A stretch of DNA of 64,000 bases from Onchocerca lupi. Taxonomy: Eukaryota; Nematoda; Chromadorea; Rhabditida; Onchocercidae. Shown in pieces: positions 11,901 to 24,700 of the stretch. The notes below the pieces were generated by a model that saw only the letters and a program-made list of their open reading frames with translations, had not been told where the DNA came from and searched no databases. The translations under genes were made by a program, and so were the position numbers. The DNA lies in the NCBI GenBank assembly GCA_028564675.1, contig JAOVVO010000011.1, forward strand, positions 310,001 to 374,000, written 5' to 3'. How positions within the stretch are numbered: the first letter of the stretch is position 1; each line of letters begins with the position of its first letter.

Positions 11901-14900
11901 GATGCTGAAGCAACAGATGGGAATGTTGATGAAGAAATGCAAGGATTGATGGCTGAAGGAAGTCTCGAACTTGATGATTTTCTTGACTCGGTATATTTTT
12001 TTTAAACTGTGAAATCTTAATGTTCCAGCAAAATTTGGTAATGCACTAAAGAGAATGAATTGATTTTAACTGAAATAAAGGTTTTTTTTTTTTTTTTCTA
12101 ATGATCCATTTAGATCCTTTATGCAGTTTATCCAACTGGTGAAGAGTTGTTAAGTTAAATGCCCAAAATGTTTTGACAGTTTGGCAAAATCATATTAGTC
12201 TGATGTTTATAAATAATATTATTGTTGTAATCTGTAAAACAAGGAATTATATGATTTTTTCTTTCAATTCCAGCTTCCATTTGGGTATCTAGAAAGTCTT
12301 TCAAAGTCGGAACAAGGAGATTTATTTGAGCCTACGCAAGGTACATCTGCTGATTATAAACGTCTAGAAGGAAGTGAAGTTTCTACCGAATACACAGCAT
12401 CAGAAACCACACAAGGTATTTGTTAAACGGTTACATCCATATATTATGTTTGTTTACTTTTAGAAGATTAAATTCCTTTATTCTGTTAATATTTTTATAG
12501 ATTTAAAATTTTTATTTTCCGAAATTGATCTCAGTTTCATTTCAGAAGAGGACTCGACACGTCATAGTGCATCCATTACACAAAGCATTTCGTCGATATC
12601 GGAAAAGGAAACTTCTGATTCTGTCAATACAGAAAATGCATCAAAAGATGTTATAGGCGCTGCAATAAATTATGATCGATTGACATCAGAAAGTAGTGAA
12701 GAGCGACAAAAGGAATTAGCAAATATTGCGGAGGAAGCTTTGAAATTTCAGCCAAAAGGTTTCACATTAGAAACAACCCAAGTGAAGACGGAAGTACCAT
12801 ATCTCGTTAAGGGTACGTTAAGAGAGTATCAAATGGTTGGCTTGGATTGGTTGGTGACTTTGTACGACAATGGCTTGAACGGTATCTTAGCTGATGAAAT
12901 GGGTTTAGGTATGTGATTTTTTTAATCTTTTCAAAATTGTTAATTTTTTCTTTTTTTTTTTTTGATCTGAGCAATTTAACTCTTTTCATTTCACGAAAAT
13001 TTTTTGAAAGTTTTAGGAAAAACGATACAAACAATAGCGTTGCTTGCTCATCTGGCATGCAAAGAATATGTTTGGGGTCCACATCTCATTATTGTACCGA
13101 CATCGGTTATCTTGAATTGGGAAATGGAATTTAAAAAATGGTGCCCAGCTTTCAAATTACTCACTTACTTCGGGAATCAAAAAGAGCGAGCTGAAAAACG
13201 AAAAGTTTGTTCATTTTACTGCTTTCAGTGATTTTTGTTTATCTCCCCTTATGTCACATCCTTTCAAAAGTCGGTATCTATAAACCTAGTTTATGGATGG
13301 ATTAAACATTGTTTTTGGAAAATCGTAAGCGATTTTGTCCACTATTATACTACAGCTACATGACTCGTATGGAGTGGAGTGTATGTGGGAAGTGACAGTA
13401 GTGCTGATTTAGTGATTGTTTTATAGTTATGGTGGAATAAAGATTTTTTTTAGGGATGGTCTAAAACGAATGCTTTCCACGTTTGCATTACTTCATACAA
13501 AATTGTTACGCAAGATATTCGGTCATTTAAACATAAGACTTGGCAGTATTTTATCTTGGATGAGGTAATATACATTTTGTTATGAATAGTGTTCTAAAAA
13601 GCCGCTAACAAAATATCTACTTTTGCGGTCGTTTAATTTATTAGTCATTTCGATATTTATTATGTACTTGTTATTTGAATATGTAAACGGAATATATAAA
13701 CCGATCATTGATGAAATACCAAATTGCCTTATTGCCTTAGTTTAAAATTTATTTTGTTATGAATAGTGTTCCAGAAAGTTACTAACAATATATCAACTTC
13801 TATTTATTAAATAACCGAAATATACAAATGAATATATTACATTCTTCCTTGCAGGCCCAAAATATCAAAAATTTCAAAAGTCAGCGTTGGCAAACCTTGC
13901 TAAATATCCGTTCTCGCCGTCGTTTACTCTTAACTGGTACACCGCTACAGAATTCATTAATGGAGCTTTGGTCTCTTATGCATTTTTTGATGCCAGCTAT
14001 TTTTGCATCACATAACGATTTCAAAGATTGGTTTAGTAATCCTCTTAATGATATGATGGAAGGTAATGCAGAATGGAATGCTCCTTTAATACAGAGGCTT
14101 CATAAGGTACGTTTCGAAATTAGTTTTAGTTTTCTTAAAAATTATTTTTTTAATTCTTGCTCACTGTAATGTGATAACAGTGGGACTTCTTGACACTTGT
14201 TTAGATGCATTTCCAGAAGTTTCAAATAGTTGAGGAAAACTCTTTCACTTCTGTTTGTTATTGAGATAAGGCCAGATCTTGGTAAGGGTCAAAAATAAGC
14301 AAACTTTTGGATTTAGAATAGTTTAATGAGCTTTTATTAACCGATAATGTGGTCATTTTCTCACATTTACAACTAAGTCTATAATCGAGTAGTTATATTT
14401 TGATATTCTTCCAAATTCATACACGGTCGTAAAAATTATCGTGGCTTAATCGAGATCACAATGCATAGGAGCCAACTTTTGGTATTTAAAAAACTTTATG
14501 CATTGCTTATTTCCGGAATTTTTTATAAGAATAATTGTGGGAAGAATAACAAACTAATGACTGCAGGTACTCAGACCTTTCATTTTGCGACGTTTGAAAA
14601 GTGATGTGGAGAAGCAGTTGCCAGAGAAGACGGAACATATTATCAAATGTCCTTTATCGAAGCGACAGCGATGTCTTTATGACGATTTCATGTCCAGAAG
14701 ATCGTAAGTCTTTGAGAGAGCATTTAAAATGAAAAAAAGAAAAAAAGAAGTGATGCAATTTATTGGAGTCTACAAATTAGTTGAATATCTATCATGTATT
14801 CCAACTGTTATTGATAGAAGCATTCCATACATGTTACATTTTATCGTTCTTGAGACCTCTTTCCTATTATATCTCTTTGATGACAATATTTTTCTACTAA

Positions 14901-17900
14901 TTTCATGTTATATTTTATCTTATTAGCTGAATAGAAAAGTTTAACTGGAATTTTCGAATTAATTTGACAACCAGCATCTTGAATTTATCACTTTAAGGCT
15001 CGATGCAGTATCACTAAATAAATATTGAGCATATGGAATATCCAGTTGAAATCTGCTAATATCGGCTTTTATATATTCATGTATTATGACTTTGAAATTT
15101 CATATTATAATATTCATTATGAATTTTATATTCTAGGACGAGAGAAAATTTACGCTCAGGTAGTGTTATGTCAGTATTGAATATTGTTATGCAACTTCGG
15201 AAATGTTGCAATCATCCAAATTTGTTTGAACCACGACCGATACTGTCACCTTTTGTGATGCAACCTCTTACTATTATTTTGCCGGGTATGCTGCTGAACA
15301 TCTGTCAAGGGTCAGTAGTTAAATTCTTATTGTGAAACTTGACATATTTTGAATATAAATCATTCATGGCTTGAATATTATCTACTGCCTCATTTCGAAA
15401 TTTCAGAAAGGATCTCGAAGATACAAATGTTTTGGATCTTTTCAAAATTTCGCCTTCATGTGGTTCTCTTTTTGCACATAGCGAAGGACATCGTTTAACT
15501 ATCAATGAACAAATGTTGAAAGACTATCTTTCGAGCCCGCTGGATGTACCAATGCCAAAGCTAAAAGGATTTCATTTCTCACGACCGCCACCGGTTAGTA
15601 AATCCCGTCCTCATGCAAAATACCGTGTTACTTTTTTAACTCCAATTTCACTGAGAAATTTTCAGATAAATTAAACTTTAATTTTTTAAAAATTTTTGTG
15701 TTGTAGCAATTGCATCCACAACCGCAAACGAGGGAAGGATCAAAAGTTTTTATGCCAGTTCCGTTGCCAGCAGCAGGTATGGAAGTTTTTTTTTTTAAAT
15801 TTTTCCAGGAAATATATTTTCTTTAGTGCAGTTACCAGACATTAATCTAAATTTTTTTTATTAAGAAGTCACAACCCAATTTAGTAAATATGGTAAATTC
15901 GGTATCATTTAATATTAGTTGTTTACTTATCATCATGTTATCAGATTATCATCATCTTTCCCCTCCTATTCGTTTTTTTAGGCATCCCACGGGGCAATGA
16001 GCTATATGTTTCCGTCGATGATCTTGGCAATGCAAGAGTTTATCAGCTGGTATTTTTCGTTGTGTTTAAATTTTTAAGTTAAATTTTTCGGGGTTTTTAC
16101 AAAATAAAATTATACCTAGAATTTCAATATTTTTCGGCTTCTGATTTATGATATTTTGCAGGTAATTGACAGTACGGGTGGTCATACAGTCCGTGAGTGT
16201 GAGCCAAGTTCTGTAGCTGGTAGTCCTTTCTTAGTTTCTGGAACAAATTCACAAAGTACTGCTGTTACTCCTGTTACCAGGACATCGGGAGGAACTCCGG
16301 CGCAATCGACGCTACAAGCACCATCAAAACTTTTGTTAACAAAACAGAATACGGTAGAACCAACAACTACATCCGCGTCCACAGCTGTTCCGTTTCTTAA
16401 AGTAAATCATTTGTTGGTTTTCCTTAAATTTTAATCCTTTTCTCTACATCACTCTTGAAATTTGGGCAGTTTTCGAAAATTTTAGCTATCTTTTTGCTGA
16501 GATTGTTGATTTCAGCCGGCGTTTCGTTCCACAACAGTTTTATCACAAACACACTCTTCAACCGACGCTTCCACGAAGAGTACTGGAACAGTGAATAATG
16601 GCTGCACATCACTTCCGGAGAGTCATATTGCTGCAACTTTCCCGGTAAGTACTGTCTGAGCTTCCTTAAAAAGTATAAAAGTTCAGGGTTAATTCAAGCC
16701 ATGTGTCTCTTTTGGCTGTTTTTGCCTGGAATTTGCTGAAAGTTAATTTAAATCTATTCCATTGCACCGGTTTTTTTGTTTTATGCAGTCTTTTAACTCA
16801 TTACTTGGTGAGATTAGGTATTTCTATTCAGTTATTGATAATTAATTTTTGTCTAAGGAATATTTCGTGTTAATTTAATTTTTCTTTTTTCGAACTTCGA
16901 TTTTTCATGATTCTTTCAGATAAGTTGTGCACAGCAAGTGAAGTTACTAGAGCCAGAATCTGCCAGTGTAGGTAGTGTCGGCAACGCCGTTGATATCGAC
17001 CGAATTGAAGTTGAAATGATGGAAGTCGATGACGTAAAACCAACCATAGCTGCAGAACAGAGTGATGAAAAATCAGGCATATATGACTTCCTTCTTTTGG
17101 TGAGTATATTGTATATAAGAGTGATTTTTATTCATTTGCTTGTAACCATCTACTAGAACTTAACAAATTTTTAACTTTGAATAGCTTTATTATACTTCCA
17201 TATCGTTAAGAAAATAACTCAGATATATGAGTGATAGTGTAGATCTTTCTCCTTTTCAGAATATCTGTTATCATTTCAATTTCCAAGCATTTCTTTGTAC
17301 TGCTGAATTTCTTCTGTACTGCTTAAATTTATTTTTCTTATATTTTAAATAAATCCTTGTAGTACCAATTATTTATTTTTAATTATTCATTTTTTTAAGC
17401 CAAATACATCGAAAACTATGGAACAGATAAAGGCAGAAAGACTGCAGCGATGTGCAGCAATTTGTTCGCGACGTTTATTATTCCCTAATGTTTGTCGCAC
17501 GTCGTTGGTGTCAGATGAACTATTATCTGTCATCAAAAAAGAACTGAGCCGGAAAAAACATCGCCGTTATAATCTATCAGCAACAGGTATAGAAATATCA
17601 TATTTTTTTAATGGTACAATTGTATGCTACGCTTTCAAGTTTTTTTGATGAAGCAAATGTTTTTTTTGGTATGTTTTGCAATTACCATTTCATTCAATTA
17701 TGTATTTATTATAGATTCGTTGGGATGGTTGACACAGTCGTTGGTTGATTGGACTAGTGATGCATCGCAAAGGTAAAGCTCATATTCTGGACGATTTTTT
17801 CCTTTTAAAAAATTAACATAAGTTCATTGTTTCATTTGATGTCGAATGAAATATTGATCGGCCAAACCACCAAAACTAATTCTAATAGGTGCTATTCAGT

Positions 17901-20900
17901 TCCATAGTTTGTTGGAAAAAGTCTGGATAAAAATAATTCATTTTTTCTTAATCACTTTTTTAAAAAATAATTTAAAATAATAATAATTCCTGAAAATAAT
18001 TCACTTCTTTTTTGTCGATGTATTGAAAATTAAGTGCAAGAATATAAGAGTTTTTAATATATCTTGTAATTTCATAGGTTCACTGTTTTCGTACATGGCG
18101 CTTTGGCAGATGAACCTGTTTTGCAAATTAATACTACTGGATGTCATGCCTACATGCGAAAAAAATGGGATGATTTGAATGAAAAATGTCATCGTATAGT
18201 ATTAGATTCTGATGAACTATTTTCTTACATAGATATGACGCAGAAGTTGCAGTTCCCGGAATTGAGATTAATTGAATATGACTGTGGTAAGTGTTCCTTT
18301 TTCTAAAAAAAATTTAATGCACTTATATATACATATATACATCTCTCTATATATTGATCTATTTGTATTTATGGGTAATCTTTCTGTTTTCTTCATTTCT
18401 TTGTTATTTAAACGAAAAATTATTTTCTGGAAGATTTCTTCTATTATTTTTAACAATATTAATATTAACGTTGCCATATTGTAAGAAAGTTTCTAGGCAA
18501 ACTCCAAGTATTAAATAGCCTGTTACGTGACCTCTTTTTATACAAACATCGTTGCCTAATTTTTACGCAAATGGCGCGAGTTTTGGATATATTGCAAGCA
18601 TTCTTATCTTTCCATGGTTATCAATATTTTCGATTGGATGGAACGACTGGAATTGAACAGCGACAGGTAACTGTAGAATATTGCTTAAATCCAGAAAGTT
18701 CTCATTTAGCTCGCATTTATATTTCACAACGAGAAAATTAACTGGTTCCCCGTAGTAAAAGTATTTTAGTGTTATCTTAACATTTAGTATTAAGCGATGA
18801 GAAAAAATTCACTATTTAAGAATAAATTGAAAATAAAGCATAAATGGAAGCATATATTTGAAAGTGCTTGTTTGCAGAAAACATTACATTACGGAAAAAA
18901 GAGCATGAGAACAATAAGGATATTTTAGTGAGAACAAAAAAAGGAAAGAAAATAAACTAACTCTTAGTTTTAAAATTTTTCAAAAACTTTATACCTAGGA
19001 TATCTAATTTATTTTTAGGCAATGACAGAACGCTTCAACGCCGATCCAAAGATATTTTGTTTCATTCTATCAACTCGATCGGGTGGCATAGGTGTCAATT
19101 TAACAGGAGCAGATACGGTAATTTTCTATGATTCCGACTGGAATCCAACGATGGATGCACAAGCTCAAGATCGCTGTCATCGTGTAAGTCATTCTTTCAT
19201 TTCATTTATTCTCTAGTAACAAATATTTTTGATGGCATTAACTTTGCTGCCTGTCTTAATAATTGAAGTTAGCGATCAGCAATGAGTTTGAAGTTTAAAT
19301 AGATTTCGAGAATTAGTGAAATTTTTGGACAGCAAGTTTAGTGAATTAAATTTTTGATTTTAGATTGGACAAACGCGAAACGTCACAATCTACCGTCTGG
19401 TTAGCGAGCGAACAATTGAAGAAAATATCCTGCGAAAAGCAGTGCAAAAACGACGTCTTGGTGAAATGGCTATTGACGAAGCGGGATTTACGCCTGAATT
19501 TTTCAAAGATGATAATGTGAGGGACTTGTTCGAAGGTGTTGCCAATGTAGACGATGTTGTTGCTCCAGTTGCCATAACAGATAATAAAGAAATTGAGAAG
19601 GTATGTTTTCACATTTGAAATTAATTATGATAATTAATGTGCTGTTTAGGTCACCTTCATTCTTAGCAGAATTTTTTGTGTTTCAAGCATAATGTCAGAG
19701 TAATTAGTGGCTAGATGTAGTAGTTTGATGATTACTACGCATTACCAGTAGATGCACTGACTTACTCATATGAATAATAATAATTTTCGTTTTGATTCGG
19801 TATTTTTTCTAGGCCATGGCAACAGTTGAAGATATACAGGATGTTTATGCAGCACAGCGAGCAAATGCTGAAGTAGAAGCAGACATTGCTGAGTTCGATG
19901 AAAATGCTTTAATTCCTTCCGTTGAGAACAGTCAGGAAAAAATTGAATCTAAATATTTGGAACTAATAAATCAAGTATATTTTTTCTTTATTCATATTTA
20001 TTCTGAGTGAGTTTTCTGAACTATCAGCAATATCGTTTATTTTTTGGTTGTTGGAGAGATAGTCGGAAGCATAATTCAGATATATTGACGTGATGTCGCA
20101 GGAGATTGGGATTTTTTTTTCCTGTATCTTTTCCATAGTAATGAGTAGTTGATATGACGCTGCGTAAATCACTAAATCGGAATTAAAATCTTTTCCAGGA
20201 CACTTCTATCTGATATAGGTATAATATTTAGAATAAAATTTCTGTCTTAGAATTTTTTCTCTTTTCAGTTAAAACCAATCGAACGGTATGCAGTCAATTT
20301 TCTTGAAGCGGAGTACAAGCCAGAATTTGAAGAAGAAGTAAAAGAAGCTAAGGTTATCGTGATTTTTTTCATTTTAAATCATTTTCTATTTCAAACAGAA
20401 TTTAATGAACTATCAGTAGTACTGATTACCGTTTAGTCGTTCATTGCGATCCATATTCCACTTTAAGTGGTGGTGATGATAAAGAAAAACGTGTTTATCA
20501 AAATCAACATTTTTTAGTTTATTAGGAAATAAAATAATGCTGTTTAAATGCGCAGAAATATGCTCTCTCACTTTGAAAATCATAGTTTACTTTTTTGTCG
20601 AACTGCATACTTTATAGTTTTACTTTTTTTTTGCTGCTGATTAACTGTTATAAAGTTACTTGGACCTCCAAGAATTAATGTTTCCAATTCTAGGCTATGA
20701 TTGATTCGAAGAAGGATGAATGGATGAAAGCTCAAGAAGATGTGATGGAAGACGATAGTGGTGAACAACAGAGCGACGATGAGATCTCATTGACATATCT
20801 TAGTGGATTCGATGTTCCCGGTTCTGTGGACGAGGTACGCTCAAAGACATCAGCATCACGTTTAGTTACACTTAGGCCTCAGTTGCATAAATCACATTCA

Positions 20901-21779
20901 CGTAACTTACGTTCGACAACATTCCCTGAGTTAAAAACACGTTCGTCTCCACGTATTGTTCAGATTAAAGCGACACAGTCTGTTTCCGAAAATCCAATTA
21001 CTAATAGAACAGTAGCAACTAAACTGAAGAAAGCGACGGATAAAATTAATGTGCAAATTAAATCAGAATCTGAAAGTAGTCCATCGTTATTGGTTTCTGA
21101 GTCACAACCCAAGCTCTTCGCTCAAAAATTGCCTATCGAAAAGTTGCCTAAAACAGCATTATCGCGGCAAACGAGATTCCGCATAAAGGAAAGTTCCTGT
21201 GCACGAGTTGTTCCACTTTCAGTTGCTTTTACCAAAACGTCGACTGCACAGCGTTGCATAACTAGTTCCACTCATACACCAATTTCTCCGGTTTCGTCCT
21301 TTAACACCTCATCATTTTCATTGTTATCGTCAACTTCTTCGAGCTCTAGAACTTCATCATCCAGGATCAATACTGTTACGAGTTTTTCGCCATCACCATC
21401 AGCATCTTATACAGTTTTGGGAGGTGACAGGACGTCACTGGTGCGTCGTCAAACATTTTCGCCACCATCTGTTACAAGTTCATATAGGTCATCGCAGCAA
21501 TTGCGTAGTATTCCTGGTCCTTCGAAATTTTCAGCGCAAGCAACACTGATAAGAAGACGGTGTGAAAGTGGGAACTTCGAATTTGTGAAACCGGTTTCCT
21601 CAGCATATAAGGCTTCAAGTCATCATCAATCACTGCCAGGAATACGGATAAAGCCGACACTGGGTGACTACGAACGGCCTAGGTTATGTTTGCGAAAACG
21701 TAGTGAGTCAAGGAGTGGCGAAGGTGAATCTTCGTGCACCTCAAATACGGGTCCCGAAAGCTTTTCAGAATCTGGATAA
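8929..21779 (+). CDS. ssl-1: SWR1/Domino/SRCAP-family chromatin remodelling ATPase, short form
   Basis: This is a nuclear INO80/SWR1-class remodeller, expected to exchange H2A.Z into nucleosomes. The exon ends are 8929-9051, 9583-9746, 9844-9924, 10096-10246, 10359-10508, 10747-10932, 11071-11232, 11562-11715, 11851-11990, 12274-12415, 12546-12908, 13017-13204, 13454-13564, 13855-14106, 14567-14703, 15137-15310, 15407-15593, 15707-15776, 15982-16049, 16162-16401, 16516-16644, 16920-17099, 17400-17586, 17715-17772, 18078-18286, 18497-18666, 19019-19183, 19364-19600, 19813-19974, 20269-20352 and 20694-21779, giving 1,969 residues. An HSA domain (10747-11232) precedes the SNF2 core: GILADEMGLGKTIQTIALL, then DEAQNIKNFKSQRWQ with the DEAQ box typical of SRCAP/EP400, then LLLTGTPLQNSLMELWSLMH. 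Roughly 470 residues separate the two ATPase lobes, the hallmark split of this class. Lobe 2 ends with QDRCHRIGQTRNV. The last exon encodes a Ser/Thr/Arg-rich tail without a SANT domain. Confidence 0.95.
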
Positions 21780-24700
21780 TCTATTCGTAAATGATCAATA
21801 TTAGAGAATAGGACTTCTTACTAAGTTAATAACAGTGAAGTTTGATTATACTGGTGTTTTTAGAAGTTTTCGAAAAGTACGTTCTAATGAATTGTCAGTA
21901 AAGTCATCGGATTATTCGTTTAGGAAAATTTAACATGAAAGCCATGAGGATTTTTGTGGATTCTAGTTCATTTCAAAATCAGAATCTTTTATATCCGAAA
22001 AAATTCCGAAGCAAATCATTCAAATCTCATTGAGCTGTCGCTTATTAATAATGATTGATAACTATTATGCATTATAACGTACGACGTTTGTCATACGTGT
22101 AATTTAAAATAAATCTCAGCATTTATCGTAGAATTTATGAAGTTTATTTTTATTTTTTTGCACTTAGACTATCGTTTCCTTGATTAATGGTACTGAATAT
22201 ACACATGTTCGGAAATTTATTTGCTCATGTATTGTTACTTGTGTATTTTGGAAACCTTGCTATATTTTAAAGCTTTTGTTCTTTTTTGATATGTTTAATT
22301 TTTTCCTTGTTGATATTTGAAGAAGAAGAGGAATGTATTTGAAAAAAATATTTTTTGTTTGATATTTTCGACTACACACGTGTGAGGCCTTGCTCTGATT
22401 GAAAAAAAAGTTTCACATGTTCCACGCTTGTGAGGCCTTTTTACTAAATTTAAATTTTTCTGAAATTAAGTATTGACAGTTTATACCCTGTCTAGTTCTT
22501 ATCATTAATAATGTGAAGTTTGAAAGAAGAAAAAGATGAAAAAATCATGCAAATGGCTTCTCAAATGTGTTGTCGAAAAGATGAAAGAGCAAGGTTTCAC
22601 AATAATCACAATGTAACGATCTAGAGTGACATAAATTTTGAAATAATTGGGAAAAAAGCTCATAAATTTCCATTTTTCGGCTAAAATTTTCAACTACTGG
22701 AAAAAGATAATTTATAGAGGTAATTTATAAAAATTCTACTGAAGTATATTATTAAAGTTAAGTAATATCTGATTCATGTGGAAAATACCGAAGAATCTTC
22801 TAGTGGGAAAAAGTTTCTTGAAGAAAGAGAATTATTTTGAAATATTAGCTATTTGACATTTTTATGTTTGATCAGAGCAAGAATCCTAGTGCATATTACT
22901 GTTTTGAATGTGGAGGTCATTTTAAAAATGCTGTTCAGGTTGGTAGATTACCACTGAAAAAAGAAAAAGAAGAAGAACTGGTTTGAAAATAAACAGTATT
23001 TATCCAAATGTAATCATTGATCAGATTAAAGTTTACGGAGTGCTTCCAAAAAAAAAATGAGACGATATATAAATTACTTCAGTATTTTGGAGTTATTTGC
23101 ATAGAATGCAGAGAAAAAGTTGCGAGAATCAAGCTTCTTCACTTATGCGACATGGGAGCTTTTGGAGATGACATAATCTGAAGACGGGATAGTCATATGC
23201 GGATTTTGGAAAAGAGATTAGATTATTAGTAGTTAAAACACTTAAATTCCCATTTGATTAATTGTAATTGTTTGCAATGATAGAATAATTATCTATCTGG
23301 TATTTCCAATAAGAGATATTAGATGGGCCGGAATTATTAGAATAATTAGCAGCATATTTACATTTTTCTTCGCTTGTTTGAAAGTCTGTCTAGAGTATTT
23401 TCTAAAATAACTGATTTTGAAATAATTTGGAGTACACAGCAACAAATTTATATTGAAATTTTTCAAGCGCTAATGTATGATATTAAATAATGATGTAAAT
23501 TCCAAGTTGAAATTTCAATTTCAAATTAAAGCGATTGAAATTAATTTCAGGTAATTTGTTTGGATATACCTGGCGAGGAAATGCTGGTGTGTTATTTTAT
23601 CTTAATCTTTGTGAACTGTACATATTTTATTCCATTTCTCCTCCAGATTACATTGATAACAAGGCCTTTTATAAAAGTTATCGGATCAAAATTTTCTAGG
23701 AACGAACATGACACATTAGAAATGTAGAAAATTTTTACAAAGTTTCCTTCCAGACATGGCTGCCACCTTCACCTCCACCTTCTGACAGCGGTGATGATAT
23801 TTACTATGATTCAACTGGTGAATATTGGTTTGAGCAGTTACCGATGGCTGAATCTCGTTTACCAACTACAATTCATGAACTTCATCGTCCTCGACCACTT
23901 ACACCGACTTCATCACTCCTTCCGGAACAGTTTGTACCTGAAATTATAGTTCCACCACCGATACCATATCAATTGGCGCCAGGTGTAGTGCCATCGAATG
24001 TAGCAATGCCACCAATTGTTGCATTGCCTCCGTCACCAACTGGCATGTGTACTGGTTAGTTTCTTAATTCTTTTATATACTAAATTCAAATGGTTAGAAA
24101 CTAGAAGAAAATTTGCTTGAGGGTGATTGTTAGTTATGAAAATTTCAGATAAGTTTATGCATACTGGAAGTCATTTTTTTTTTTTTAAATTACAGTAGCT
24201 AGCGGTATTGTTCGTGACATTGTATCATCGCCTACTGCATCTCTTTCATCAATTTCACATGAACGTGGAATTAATTTAATACCTCAAACCGGTGTATCAT
24301 CTGGTGCTGCTTATCTTGATACTTCAAATCTATTAAGACCTGCTACACCTTCACGTTTGCCCGGTTCTGTTGATGGTATGTTACATATTGATTAAATTTA
24401 AATGAAATTGCTTTTTCATCTATTTTCTTTTTTGTTAGTGTAAATTTTTATTCCAATCAAATTTTAATTTTTTTTTCTGTAATTTAAAATCTTAGAAAAA
24501 CTATATTTCTGGGATGTAGCTGCAATTGTTTGATTTATTTAGATGCAATTGATAGCGTACGGAAGTCGGCACAAAAAGCAGTATCCATTCAGGGAACGCA
24601 AAGATCTCAAGTTGGAAGGTAGAATTTTTGATTTTGGATTTAATGCGTCTGATTAAGATAGATAGTGTCCTTGAATTTTCGGATTATTTCGAATTCCTCC

